A stretch of DNA of 64,000 nucleotides, taken from positions 27,622,131 to 27,686,130 of the forward strand of contig NC_081517.1 of the NCBI RefSeq assembly GCF_030273125.1, read 5' to 3'. The notes under the pieces were generated by a model. That model ran no database searches. It saw nothing but the letters and a program-made list of their open reading frames with translations, and was not told the origin of the DNA. Of the stretch, positions 1-11,514 are shown piece by piece. The DNA is from Centropristis striata. Its lineage: Eukaryota > Chordata > Actinopteri > Perciformes > Serranidae. Each line of letters opens with the position of its first letter. Positions within the stretch are counted from its first letter, which is position 1. Both the position numbers and the translations under genes were made by a program.

Positions 1-101
1 TTGTCCCTTCACACAGTTCAATAGTATTGCAGAGAGAGAGAAGGAATGATCCTTGTCATCTGTTGACATTTCTATAGGCTTATTGTGAGTTCTTAATGAT
101 G

Positions 102-149
102 GATTGATTGATTGATTGAATGATGAATGAATGAATGAATGAATGAATG
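102..149. repeat. ATTG/GAAT tetranucleotide microsatellite
   Basis: Four to five copies of GATT run directly into about seven copies of GAAT with one interruption. It is a short simple-sequence array with no coding content. Confidence 0.9.
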
Positions 150-1258
150 TATTGTGCCACCAACAGTTTCTGTTGAACACTATGTTGCTAGTAGCAACCC
201 CTTCTGGCACAGATCCACAGCAGTTGCTGTTTAACATCAAGCCATTTGTCAAATCTGTGACCAAGCAAACATCGACAAGTATCTCTTGTCTCTTCCCCTG
301 ATGTAATTATATGTACTGTAGATCCCTTGATAATTTTAGAGCTCTGTTCTGATTGTTGATTTTTAATTTGTTAACTTAACTCATTTTTTGGTTGATTAGT
401 TTACTGCTAACCAGACAGAGGGAAGCCTCATATAGCCGCATGACGCAAATGTGTTCTTGGGCTCAACTAATGATTGTCTTTGTTATGAAATAGTCTGATG
501 ATTATCACCTAGATTAAGCGATTAATAGTTTGGTCTCTGTGACATCAGAAAACAGTGAAAAATGCCCATCCCCAACTGATGATTCATTTGGAAGAACAAT
601 GTAACCATTCAGACAGCTGGTCTATACTTTTGTGAGTCTAGTTTTCTTCTTAGCTTTTAGCTCTTAATGATACCTGTGGTTAAACAGTTGTTCTTGAAAC
701 CTCTTTTTTTCTGTGATAATGGTTTCATGAAAGACTGTTTTTCAGCTTCACAAAGCTTACATATTGAATATTGAATCCAACATAAGAGCCTGAATTGGCA
801 GAGATGTGAAGACAACCAGCAGAAACACAAAGAAGACACGTGGTTGTGAGATGAAGGATTAGTGTTAAATTGCTATAGTTATAGAAGACTATTGGATTAC
901 TATAGCAACCATCTCCTTCAAAGGCCTAATATCATGGGGACCAAAAGAAAGAAAACAGTATTGATGCAACCCACAGGAAACACAGTGATCTGTCTGGCTC
1001 AGTGGCTGACAACCTACTTTAACAGCATGTGCATGTATTGCTTGGTTCTGAGTGTATGTGCAAATTATACATGACAGAGAGCTTATACGGTAGGTAGATG
1101 TGTGGATGAGTGTGGTTATGTTTGACTGTGTGTACCGTAGATGTGTGTGTAACTACAGTTGTTGTGTGTTTATTCACAGATATCAATGACAATTGGTATT
1201 TACTTTGTTTGTAGGCAAGTGGGTGGATTAAGACAGATACTGCTGTCTGAATAAAAAC
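150..1258. other. No gene or repeat recognised
   Basis: This is AT-rich sequence. The open frames on both strands are short, lack any family signature and start at arbitrary ATGs. I see no splice-bounded exon, no RNA gene and no recognisable transposon end. Confidence 0.55.
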
Positions 1259-1385
1259 AATGAGGAGAGAAAGGAAGGTAGAGGTCAGAATTGATAGAAA
1301 AAAAAGAGAGAGAGAGAGAAAACGAGATTGATAGATTGAGTGAGAGGGGCAGAGAAGGAGGGAGAGAGGAACTAGGGTGAAAGAT
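1259..1385. repeat. Purine-rich (GA)n stretch
   Basis: The plus strand is mostly A and G, including an uninterrupted GA run near 1305-1320 after a short A tract. The minus-strand 142-codon open frame over this area (1019-1447) is rich in Ser, Leu and Phe because of this composition and is not a credible gene. Confidence 0.7.
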
Positions 1386-1498
1386 AAAGTCATTAAGAAG
1401 CAGCTATACCAGAAGCTCAGGGTCAAGAGGTCAACACTTAGCTGCAAGTGTCAAGTAGTGAGCCATCACTACCTGCACCCCCTGGGTAATTGTTCTGC

Positions 1499-1512
1499 TT
1501 GTGTGTGTTTGT

Positions 1513-1584
<72 letters not shown>
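1499..1584. repeat. (GT)n microsatellite
   Basis: About 42 GT dinucleotides, with two GTTT interruptions at the 5' side and a pure run afterwards. All frames through it encode Cys-Val or His-Thr strings that should be ignored as proteins. Confidence 0.97.
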
Positions 1585-1585
<1 letters not shown>

Positions 1586-1589
<4 letters not shown>

Positions 1590-2065
1590 GAGACATTTTG
1601 CTGATACGTGTCCCTCTGACATATATTTTAAAGGGCTATTGAGGATATTGAGCTTGCTAACATCCACCACTGGATGGACATAAACACGTACTTAAACGCC
1701 TTGATGATAGAGGAAAGAGTGAGAAGTACAGACAAAGAGATAGAGAATATGATTTCACAGACAACAGTAAGGAGAGTGGAAAGAGCAAGAAACAAGAAAA
1801 GGCCATATAATTGCAAAAAAAAAATAAAAAGCAGTAAAGAGACAAATATATTGGAGGGCTAGAGGCATAAATTGCAGAGAGAGGGAGATGGACGAAGAAC
1901 AAAGATTATGTGTAAGAGATGAAGAGATAAAAAAACATTTGGATGCTTTTAGAGCCCACATTTGGGTCCATCATATGACAACTATTGATTTTCTATAGAC
2001 TCTAATGGACGTTATGGAACCTATATATTGGTCTATAGCCATTAAACAATTAGCTACTTGGCCTT
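1586..2065. other. No gene recognised
   Basis: A-rich plus-strand sequence with short purine runs (for example 1700-1800 and 1875-1940). The overlapping minus-strand open frames are Ser/Leu/Phe-rich composition artefacts. Confidence 0.5.
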
Positions 2066-2066
2066 T

Positions 2067-2128
<62 letters not shown>
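2066..2128. repeat. (CA)n microsatellite
   Basis: About 30 CA units with a short CGCGCG interruption near the 5' end. Confidence 0.97.
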
Positions 2129-2129
<1 letters not shown>

Positions 2130-2920
2130 GCATTAAAATTAACTTAATAGGGAGCAGCATCATACCCCTCTTAGTGTGTGGTTCAGTGTACTTGCAGATA
2201 CATTTACACCAACAAGGAGAGTCAAATAGCACACACTCTAAATGCTCTATCATGTGAGTGCCATGTGCATATCCAAAGACAACAAACACTCACACAGATC
2301 CAGTGGTACGTCCCAAAAGCTCTCTCTCTTTCCCTATCACATACACTCACACACAAACAAATCCATTCTGCTCTTGTCAAGTGTAATAGAAGACATGGGG
2401 GAAAGACAACAGGATAATAGGATTATTATTCTCCTCTAATCTCCCTGAGTCAGCAGCACACTGTTTGTGTATTTGAGTCTTCATTTAACTAGTGTCTGTG
2501 TATGTTTCAGTGCACATACGCCTGTTTATTTAGTGATTATGTTCTTGTTTTTCACCTTGAAAGAATATGGAACATTCAATTCTCAGGATTGTCAGCTTTA
2601 AATAACAGACATTTGTAACCATGAGAAGTTGGAAAAACTGAAATGCAATGACTGAATACCGTCATCATGTGAAGTAAGATGAACAACTCAGAAAAATGAG
2701 AAAACACTGTTTGAAAACTGTATAAGATTATACATAGTTTTAGTTGTACCATGCTTCTTCAGGCTGATGTTCATACCATCTTTCTCAAGTATTAAGAGGT
2801 TATACTGATGAATCAGATTTTTTAAATGGAGCATGTACTTGGGACATTTTATTGCACTAAAAGCAGCTGGCTTTAGGTGTGTTGTCATAAGTCAGTGCCA
2901 TTTAATTCCAACAAAAGTTA
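2129..2920. other. No gene recognised
   Basis: AT-rich sequence without recognisable repeats or exons, apart from scattered short CA runs near 2290-2360. Confidence 0.5.
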
Positions 2921-3270
2921 GATTCTTTAGCTAAGGGACTACTGAAATCTGAATGAATTAGTACCATTTTAGTTGAAGAAATAATAGGTGCAGCTTTGGC
3001 CAAGGGAACACTCAAGTCTGAACAAATTTGTCTCATTTTATTGTGAGGAAACTGGAGCCAGGGGACTATGGAATCCTAATGAGTTGCACTATTTTATCTT
3101 GAGAAGACCCAGGGCGGATTTAACCAAGTCACTGTTGAACTCCTTACAAATTAGTACTATTCTGAGAAAACCTCGGTTTACTTTAGCCAAGGTACTATTG
3201 ACTTCCTGATTAATTAGTCTCATTTTGAGAAAAAACATATCACCTGTAGCTGAGGCACTATAGCACAAGG
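2921..3270. repeat. Degenerate minisatellite, about 63 bp period
   Basis: Six diverged units follow each other. Each has a core like GCCAAGGGACTA, then an A/T-rich part containing TTAGT, then CATTTT and TGAGAAA. The cores fall near 2931, 3000, 3059, 3124, 3187 and 3250, giving spacings of about 69, 59, 65, 63 and 63 bases. The regular spacing, and the same order of sub-motifs in each unit, support tandem duplication followed by long divergence. The short open frames on both strands (3089-3274 minus, 2988-3209 plus) only reflect the repeat. Confidence 0.75.
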
Positions 3271-3988
3271 TCAAAAGAAGCTACTAATATTCAAAAGTGA
3301 GAAACAACTTGGGCTGGTGGAGTATGATATGTATGAGTCAGCATGCCAGAGTTGGCGTTAGAATGACTCACAATGGGTAACACTATTATTAATAGAGCTA
3401 GTGTAGGAGGTGGTTGGTCACATACATATGCACACACATGCACATACAGCAGTGCAAACACAATTAAAAATGTTTGATTGCAATATCATGCTCAGTATTG
3501 TTAGTCATTTCGTAAATTTTACCTAATTGGGCACTTGAATGCACTCAACAGCACACAAAACAACACTGAGGCAGCATTTAAACATTGCACAGTGGGGAAG
3601 ACATGAAAATGAATTTCAAATGTCTTTCCAACATTATACAGATACCTGCAGTGAAATATGCGTCACAAACACCGTATGCTGCTTCCGCATCTTGCTCAAG
3701 GACATACTGACTTTAAACCAGGACATACTGTACTTCACACTAATGTGCTATCTTCAGGGTTGGGGGGACACACAGCTACAGGATCTCTCCAGCAATGATG
3801 AATAGAGCAGAAGGTAAGAAGCCAAGGGTTGTTCATGGCATTAGCCAGGAGAGGACATAGAAAGGACATATGCTCTACACCATGGGGGAACTTTTTGTTG
3901 AACCCCTTCAACAAAAACTCTGCAGACAAGTTAAATTTCATTTCTGTGATGTGGGGAAGGGTTGACATTATTCGATTAGAATGCGGAA
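3271..3988. other. No gene recognised
   Basis: Mixed AT-rich sequence with short CA-rich bits near 3430-3460. No family signature in the 88-codon plus-strand frame at 3539-3805. Confidence 0.5.
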
Positions 3989-4230
3989 ACTAGGGCTGTA
4001 CCGAATACTTGAAAGCTCAGAAACGTCATTCATATTAATTCTAATTCTAATTATACTATTTGTAGAATTAGATTCCAGTGGTGGCTGTGTAAGATTGTTT
4101 CCGACTCATGTGATCAGCCTCACTCGACGCTGGTAGGACACTTCACTGTTATGAGAGCAGACAGCAGCTCCGCAGACAGAGATTTCAGTTAGTCGGTGTA
4201 GGAGCTCAGATTTTTTTACAGAGGCTCTCA
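3989..4230. mobile_element. Probable hAT-type terminus, degraded
   Basis: The stretch opens with a TAGGGCTGTACCGAATA-like sequence, which resembles the ends of fish hAT elements. A small inverted pair (TCTAATTCTAATTATA and TAGAATTAGA) and a moderately GC-rich segment follow. I cannot find a matching opposite end nearby or any transposase, so this is at best a truncated or solo end. The assignment rests on resemblance from memory. Confidence 0.35.
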
Positions 4231-5000
4231 AGGACCAACGATTTTGGATTTTGCCTTTCTTCATTTAACAAAAAAAAGTCTCTTGAATGTTAAATGTTGT
4301 CTAAACAGAAGCAGTCTTAGAAGACCGCTGTCAAAATGAAACAGTCAGTTTAGAAAATACAATTAAGTATTACACATGCATGGAATTCAGGGAGACAGAT
4401 TCTATATATATAGGTAAAAATTGAAGCAGCAGAAGCCATGCCAACTCATTTAAACACCTGCATTTTATAACACAGGCTTCCTGTTTAAAGTTCTCAAGTC
4501 TTAAACCCAAGTTTGTGTCATTGATGTCGGGGTTATTTTCTTCAAATTGGAAAGTTGCTTCCAAAAACACTGACGATATTACACAAATGTTTTCAGAAGC
4601 TGAGCAATACTGCTTGGGGCTGAATTTTGTGTGTAAGTGTATGGCCCTTTAAATCTGACCCATCAAAGAATAAGTAAACAGGATTATGAATCCGACCAGT
4701 CATGCGATGCCAGCTTGGTATTTGATCCGTTTTTGATAGTCATAGCTATGGGCACATTTCTGTTGATATTACAAAAAACTAGTGAGATTTGGACACCCAG
4801 CCCTGTTATGGATTTCCCCCCATTTTATCCTTATGAGAGCTCACAGGGAAGCGCACCATATACACAACACACATGCACACACTAGATTTTCATCTGTGCC
4901 TTTTCTTCAGCAAATGAACAAATGTAGGACACAGTCAGCAGCACATCAGTTTTGCCCGTCTCGCTATCTATTATTTGGGTATATTATCTATTATTCAGAC
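4231..5000. other. No gene recognised
   Basis: AT-rich unique-looking sequence. The frames here (66 codons minus, 82 plus) show no known motif. Confidence 0.5.
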
Positions 5001-5165
5001 CCCTCTCTGTTTCATTCCTCTATCTCTCTTCCTCTCTCACTCTCTAGCTACAACCCCTCTCATTCGCCCCTCTTCATTTCTCGCTCTCTCTCACACACAC
5101 TCCATATCTCTTCGTCTTTTTTTCTATTGCTCTCTCCCATTCTCTCTCTCATGTGCGTTCCGTTA
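5001..5165. repeat. Pyrimidine-rich CT tract
   Basis: The plus strand is dominated by CTCT and TTCT words with some CACACA. The 132-codon plus frame at 4782-5180 is Ser/Leu/His-rich through this bias and is not a gene. Confidence 0.75.
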
Positions 5166-6344
5166 TCTTCTGTAAAGTAGATAAACATCGGTTTCCAGCA
5201 GCGGGAGGAGAGGAGAGAATAATACACAACATGTTCATGAGAGGTGGAGGGTAGCAGCTGAAGTCAAGGTCGAACTGTGTGTGGTGTCTGTGTATGTGTG
5301 TGTGTTTGTGTGTGATTTACAACCCCATCTCCCCAGTCTTTATCTGTATCCTTATCCAAACCTTGGCACCATTTCCTCAGAGAGTAGACACAATATAAAG
5401 TGTTCACACACTTCGCAAACACCCACCCGCACACACACATACACATGCACACTTGTCTAAGGCAGTGGTAGATCATGAGCCGGTGAATACAGGATGATGC
5501 AGAGTAGCCCGACTGACATGAATCACGGTCTCTCTTTTCTTAGCTATTCCCTCTCGTTTATCTTTCTTTTTCGACTCCTGTCTTCCTTTCTCATCCCTTT
5601 CCACCTCCTCTCCTTTCCTCCTGTCCTAGCCCCTATCTATTTCTCCAATTTCTGCTCCTCGACTAATATCCTTTCCTAATATCCTTTATTTACCTTTGTT
5701 CATTCATTCTCTCTATTTTTGATTGACCCCTTCCCTCATATAGTTCCTATTTATTCTTACTTGTCACTTACCAATCTTTGTTTAACTTATTTTAGACCTT
5801 TTCAACATATGTAATGACTCTATTATTGCTACTGTTGAATACTTTCCTCAGAAATTAGAATAAAAATTGCATAGAGTGTATTCACAACCCAAACACCAAT
5901 AGTCCCTTGAAACACAAAGCACTGTCAATGCTCGACAATTTACATTGCAAGTAATATGGATATTTTTGAAGCAGTAATCTTGTGAAAAGTCTGCTTTCAC
6001 TTTCAACTATAGCTCTGGGAAACACATATTTGCACAGAAACACACAAATCCAGCTTAACTTTCACTTCCTCGCAGCATTTGTTCATCCTTGAGTTAGATG
6101 TGGTTAGCATCCACCACAGATTAAAACACAAATATCTGTGGGCCAACACACCATGGAAACCACCTCACAAAGCCGATGAGAAATGTGTGTTTTTTACCAA
6201 CAAGAAGGCATAGCTAAATATAAAATGTCTAGATAGCTATATTGTATATACACAAAACTGTACTGCTACACACCTGTACGCTCAATATAACTAATCAGTA
6301 AAATTTGCTGTAGCTATGAAATGAATCCTCACCAATTAATAACT
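5166..6344. other. No gene; short GT and CT-rich patches
   Basis: Contains an interrupted GT run at about 5276-5314 and a second pyrimidine-rich stretch at about 5530-5680. The remainder is AT-rich with no exon or transposon that I can name. Confidence 0.5.
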
Positions 6345-6346
6345 TA

Positions 6347-6835
6347 TCGTCACACTGTAAAAATAATCGCCTAAGTCATTTTTTGTCAAAACTTTTTTGC
6401 CTAAATCAGAGGCAAACTAGGCAACTAGAGGGAAATTGTTTAGTTATCAGTTTAGTGCATCAGTGTTTTATTGTTGACACTAATATTGGTAACACTTTAC
6501 TCTGAGGTGTCTACATAAGAGTGACATGAGCATGTCACAAACATGAACATGTTATGTAATACATACACACACTTTGGAGTAACATTAATGCTCATGATAC
6601 TTGTCATGTCATGTTTCTGACAGGCTTGTGTGACTCTTATGTAGACACCTTCAAAATAAAGTGTTACCATATCTTGGCATGATCAAAAAATGCCTGAGTC
6701 ATTTATTTCTCTTAAGTTACAAAATTTACACACAGTGTTATTACTATGCCAATAGCCATCCTTTGTTGCATCCTTTTTGTGTTTCCTGCTAAACTTGAAA
6801 AAATGAGTAAGGCGATTAATTTAACAGGGTGACGT
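6347..6835. mobile_element. MITE, copy 1 (TIRs, probable TA target duplication)
   Basis: The left end reads TCGTCACACTGTAAAA, and the right end near 6790-6835 is its imperfect reverse complement (GGCGATTAATTTAACAGGGTGACG). The bases TA lie just outside both ends (6345-6346 and 6836-6837), compatible with a Tc1/mariner-type TA target. Subterminal copies of a GCCTAAGTCA-like word occur at about 6370, 6404 and 6691. No transposase is present, so it is non-autonomous. A palindromic unit (6488-6668) lies inside it. The superfamily is inferred only from TA and size. Confidence 0.65.
6488..6668. repeat. Nested palindromic (foldback) unit
   Basis: The unit starts GGTAACACTTTACT and ends AAATAAAGTGTTACC. 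Its two halves are near reverse complements over about 75 bases each, sharing GTGTCTACATAAGAGT and its complement. A truncated relative lies at the matching place in MITE copy 2 (7576-7701). Confidence 0.8.
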
Positions 6836-7332
6836 TATGATACATCTGTTGGTTGGTGACTTTCTCTAATTTATGACAAAATGCTATATTCCCCTTCAAA
6901 ATTCCTCAGTATGCCAACACGTCCATACTTAACTAACCACTACCAGCAAGTCATACAGTTTAACCATTCAGCTATCATTAGCTTACCAAAAAACGTCAGC
7001 TTTAAACCACAAAACAACCTCTTGCCCATTAAACCAGAATCATTGATATATATTGACACAAAACAAAATAACACAGCAAGCAGTCTTACCTTGAACAAAG
7101 TTTGTTTGTTCGTTCATTTTGGTGCAGAACCATTCACCCAAATGTTGGTTAGCTAACGTGTACTTCCTTAAGGTAACACTACACTACCTAGCAGGTGCTA
7201 ACGTTAGCTGAAAAAAAAGATGCTAGCATGACAGCACCAGAGTTGCAGAGTAACTTCACTCCTGTTGCCTCGTAGTTATCCATGAAGTCTTTCTTTCCAG
7301 TTTCTGCCGTCTTCATTATCGAGTACAACAAA
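6836..7332. other. Spacer between two MITE copies
   Basis: This unique-looking stretch is less AT-rich on its right side and contains two GCTAAC/GTTAGC words (7151-7157 and 7197-7208). It separates two same-orientation MITE copies. The plus-strand 91-codon frame (6881-7156) has no family signature. The minus strand carries a small ATG plus splice-donor-like site and a 42-codon frame, listed separately. Confidence 0.5.
7188..7316 (-). CDS. Candidate 42-codon open frame, unassigned
   Basis: The minus-strand frame begins MKTAETGKKDF and ends ANVSTC followed by TAG. It is charged at the start and not low-complexity, unlike most frames in this window. An eight-T run followed by CAG lies inside it on the same strand and resembles a splice acceptor. 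Further downstream on that strand, an ATG at about 7120 opens nine codons that run into AAG-GTAAG, a textbook donor. These could be parts of a captured first exon or of an old autonomous transposon. I recognise no protein family, and chance is a real alternative. Confidence 0.15.
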   Translation of the reverse strand: MKTAETGKKDFMDNYEATGVKLLCNSGAVMLASFFSANVSTC

Positions 7333-7935
7333 GTGCTTTTTTAAAAATGCATTTTGCGCCCAAGTCATTTTTTGTCAAAATTGTTTTTTTTTTGCCTAAA
7401 TCATCTCCTCATGACGCCGTCCACCTATGGTAAAATCACCTACATCCTCAGTTGATCAGATCATGTGATTTTACCCTTTTAAGACAATGGCTTATGTCAA
7501 GTGTGTGACTTAAGCGGATTTATTATGCCTGAGTCAAAATAAAATGTGACTTAGGCAATTTTTTGAACATGCCTTTGTGACAAGTATCATGAACATTAAT
7601 GTTGCTTCAAAGTGTCATTAATGTTCATGACACATCCCATGTCATGTTTTTGACACACTCATGTAACGCTTATGTAGATACCTTCAAAATAAAGTGTTAC
7701 CATATCTTGCTTAAGTCACAAAGGCATGTTCAAAAAATTACCTAAGTAATTTATTTCTCTTAAGTTACATAATTTACACTCAATGTTATTACTATGCCAA
7801 TAGCCATCCTTTGTTACATCCTTTTTGAGTGAAATGATCAATAAATGTCATATGTTACACTTTTGGTGAAGTTTTTTGTGTTTCCTGCAAAACTTGAAAA
7901 AATTACTGAGACAATTTTTTTTTACAGTGTGACGA
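7333..7935. mobile_element. MITE, copy 2 (same family, same orientation)
   Basis: The right end (ATTACTGAGACAATTTT, then TTACAGTGTGACGA) is a good reverse complement of the left end of copy 1, and TA follows at 7936-7937. The left end is eroded but recognisable (GCCCAAGTCATTTTTTGTCA at about 7360). Internal blocks match copy 1: the CCAATAGCCATCCTTTGTT block (6749 and 7797) and the foldback right arm. A hairpin with arms of about 35 bases (7545-7582 and 7709-7747) brackets the truncated foldback. GCCTAAGTCA-like words recur at about 7361, 7397, 7526, 7549 (reverse) and 7741. Confidence 0.65.
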
Positions 7936-7937
7936 TA

Positions 7938-9363
7938 TCTGAAATCTCCAGGGCAACAGAGTCGGTGCCAATTACTCAGTTCGAGTACAGCTGTGCCATC
8001 CAGTACCCGATAGTAAATAAAAAGACTTTTTATACTTTTCATGATAATTTATACGGTCATACTTGCAAACAATAAAAAAAATACATGACATGAGTGATAT
8101 TGGTGTTAAAATGACTAGAAAACATTGCAATTGTTGGCCAGAATTAACAGTTCTGTGGTCAGTAAGGCCTCCTATTGGCCAAATAGTGAAGCTGCAATAA
8201 TGAAAGCCATCACATTGCGAAACACTGAATATGCCTGTGCTTGTGTCATCAGTTATCAAAGAATCAACAAGTCACCCAAAAACAAGTTTGTCAGTTTGTT
8301 ATCTACAAAATGAACTTAAAATATGAAAAGTACTCAATACAGAAGCTGGAACCATGACATGTTTGATTCATTAATCATTCAAGCTGTGATCTGAACTTTA
8401 AGTCTCACCATCTTGTGGTAATTTTGAGCTTCATACAGTAGCTGTTAACAGAGTAAGTATTGCACACATAGCATATGTTTTTTATCTGCAATCTCATTGT
8501 TATTTCCCATGAGAATGCACACATTTTAAATGAAAAGATGAGCATCATTTTATGAGCCAGTGAAGCAAAGATATACCTTGGGATACTGAAAGGATAGACA
8601 GTGCAAGAAAATAATGTGACAATGTGGCTATTCTAATATAATACTTCTGTTTGTCACTTACAGTACTCTTTTTAAGGAACATTTTCTTGACATGGTAATT
8701 ATATGATAACAATATCCTCACCATTGTTTAATATCAATATAATATTGCTGGTAAAGAGCTACATAGTGACTTTTCAGATGATATTACTGCAAAATGGGAA
8801 TCACGAGGAATACCCTCTGATAGTGGACTTAAATGCTTACATTTTCAAATTACAATCATTGTTTGAGTTTTCCTTCCAGACATTTATATTGAATTTACAA
8901 GGTTATACATAAGTGTGTTTGAAGAGAAAGTGTAAAAGCTTTTTTTTCTTTTAAATGCAGCTGGCCAACCGTATCTCTCAATTGCCTGACATTTATTCAG
9001 ACCATGGAATTTTCAATAAATGTCACTCATAAAGAGTAAATCCCTTCAAGTGTTACATCTTACAGGTACTTTACTAGACACACATACTGTACTTATGACA
9101 GCAACACTTCAAACTCAAATATTCAGACATATATCAATAAATGTCACCCAATTCAGAGCAACATGTAGTTTGCGCTTCTGGTTCTGCTCATTACTTCTAT
9201 CTACCAGTTTGTTTAGAGAAAGTGCACAATTCGGTTTTATAGGAAAATCAGTGTGTCAACATTACAATAGGTGGAAACAAGTAATACACTATTTATCTCT
9301 CTTTTGCAGGCATTCATTGTAGAGTTGATGACCCAAATCTAAGTCCCCATAGTTCAGAGGCAT

Positions 9364-9366
<3 letters not shown>
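7938..9366. other. No gene or repeat recognised
   Basis: AT-rich sequence with short frames only (up to 100 codons at 9020-9322, no motif). There is one poly-T run near 8941. Confidence 0.5.

Positions 9367-9367
<1 letters not shown>

Positions 9368-9408
<41 letters not shown>
9368..9408. repeat. (TG)n microsatellite
   Basis: About 20 uninterrupted TG units. Confidence 0.97.
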
Positions 9409-9410
<2 letters not shown>

Positions 9411-9688
9411 AGGTGAACACAGTGCTTTAAAAATGGGGGTGGGGAGAATAATGCGTTTCACAAAGGGGAAAAAATAAAAAAGGTAATGAGTGTGCACCTG
9501 TGTTTTGTGTGTGTGACTAGCAGAATGTGCACTTGTTTTCATGAATGTGTCAGCGTACCATGAGAAACCTCTCCATGAGCCTGTGTGTATTCAGGCATCC
9601 ATGCCTGGCTGTTTTTATACACGCTGTGAGTGGAAACCTCGTTGCATGTTTTCCCACTTTCTTATACAACTGTGTGACTTGGACCGTA
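9409..9688. other. No gene recognised
   Basis: Spacer between two microsatellites. Frames read through into the CA array and carry no domain. Confidence 0.5.
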
Positions 9689-9707
9689 TACACACACACA
9701 AACACAA

Positions 9708-9740
<33 letters not shown>
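9689..9740. repeat. (CA)n microsatellite, interrupted
   Basis: CA units with AAACA and CATA interruptions in the first half, then a pure run. Confidence 0.95.
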
Positions 9741-9744
<4 letters not shown>

Positions 9745-11230
9745 CGGGGAGCTACTTATTCAGTGATAAAAGGCGAGCCAGAGGGAACCCAGTAATTGAA
9801 CTCCAGTGAGCGAAGCTTGGAAGTACCGTGCCATATCCAGGGTAATAAGAAAAAAGTTATTATTCACCTCAAAGACACACACAAATACAAAAAGACACAC
9901 TTAGGCAAGAACAACAACATAGCATTCACACAACAAACCACACGAGCCTGTATTCCATAGGTTCATACTTTTATACTGAACCAAGTTTGAAGGATGATGA
10001 AGATCAGAGTGGGGAGCTGTTGAATAAGCAAATAAACTTTAAAATTATTGACTTTCACACTCTCTACCTCCTGCTGTTCCACTGAATAAATCACAGCGCT
10101 CTCCCCCACCCCACCCCCTTTTGGATGTATTTGGTGCGTTCGCAGGAAGGAATCCTCAGTGTGTTCAGCTATCAGTTTGGCTGCAGTACTGCAGTGCACA
10201 CACACATACACACACATATACACACACACAAAGCAAACAGCATGCGAGCAGTTGTTCAGCCTCAGATTGCATACAGTACAGGTACAGCAGGCTCATGTGG
10301 TGAACAATTGTTATTGTGTGTATGCAAACTGTTACTGCAGAGTCACTGTCGAGTGTGTTTTGTTCCTTCATTTTTTGCACATGTTCTTAGTATTATTATC
10401 TAATATCTTATATGCTTGGACATGCATCCATGCATAAGAGATGTACATGTGCATACCAAGTCTATGGTGCATACATACCTATTTCTGTGAAATACCTGTA
10501 CATTACTGTACAGAATGTATGTATACAGATTAACAGTAATCATCTATGCAATTCAAAAGAAGAACTTTGCTGTATGCGTACATGGTAGTTCACAGTACAC
10601 TATTATTGTATGTTTTGTATATTGTATTTGTTTTAGTTGAAGTTCAGATTGTAGTTCATAATTTAGTAGTTTATTGTTAAATTAGCATTTCAGGCTGATA
10701 AAAAAACTTCAGCGTGACTCAGAGTGTGCATCACAGTACAAAAAAAAAAGTGACATTAAAAAATTATTTTGATGAAAAATGTAATTATTGTCCTTAACTA
10801 CAATTGACTTTTATGCTGAGAAAGCATTGGTCTATCAAGGATCACTCCTAAAGGTCACTAAGCTGCATTTCAATTCTGGTGCAAATACCTGAACTGATGA
10901 AAAAGCATAGTTAAATTTACTTAACAAAATCATAAAAACTTTTAAAAAATCACAAGAAAAACTATTTTTCAGTTTTAGTGGGTGTCATCTCATCTTAATT
11001 TTACAGTGGATGTGAAAATATAATGTGGCAATATGAAGATATGAAGACAGAAAATGAAAAAAAAAATTAAAAAAAGCTGAGAAGGGTGAGTAGAAGAGGA
11101 GAAGAGAGGGGAGATGGCAGAGAGGAGTACATTTTCTTTCCCTTTTTCTTTAATCTACAGCCTATCAGCTCCCCTGCACTCATTCTTCCCACCTGCCTTC
11201 TCATGGGACCCAGTGGCAACTGAGGTGCTC
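9741..11230. other. No gene; minor CA array
   Basis: A short interrupted CA array lies at about 10195-10231. The rest is AT-rich, with A-tracts near 10741 and 11057. The overlapping 92-codon frames at 10125-10437 are on or beside the CA array and have no motif. Confidence 0.5.

Positions 11231-11325
<95 letters not shown>
11231..11325. repeat. (CA)n microsatellite
   Basis: About 47 CA units with a single CATA interruption near 11293. It is the longest dinucleotide array in the window. Confidence 0.97.
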
Positions 11326-11327
<2 letters not shown>

Positions 11328-11514
11328 ACATGTAACATGCCAATTGGAGCAAGACATAATCTTTATCCCAAAATGCAATCATCCATAGTCCACTTTAATC
11401 TCAATCCACCCTCACACACCAATACATAACAACCTTGGCTGTGATTATCTGTAGACTTATCGACCTGCTCTTACTGACACCCCATTGATCTATTCCCCAA
11501 GCTTTCTTATGTGT
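11326..11514. other. Spacer, nothing recognised
   Basis: Short AT-rich spacer between microsatellites. Confidence 0.5.

Noticed and set aside
1019..1447. 142-codon minus-strand frame, hydrophobic
   Set aside because: Ser/Leu/Phe content follows from the purine-rich plus strand. There is no signal of conservation, and the His/Thr-rich end reflects GT-rich DNA.
4782..5180. 132-codon plus-strand frame
   Set aside because: Runs through a CT microsatellite-like tract; low-complexity Ser/Leu/His sequence.
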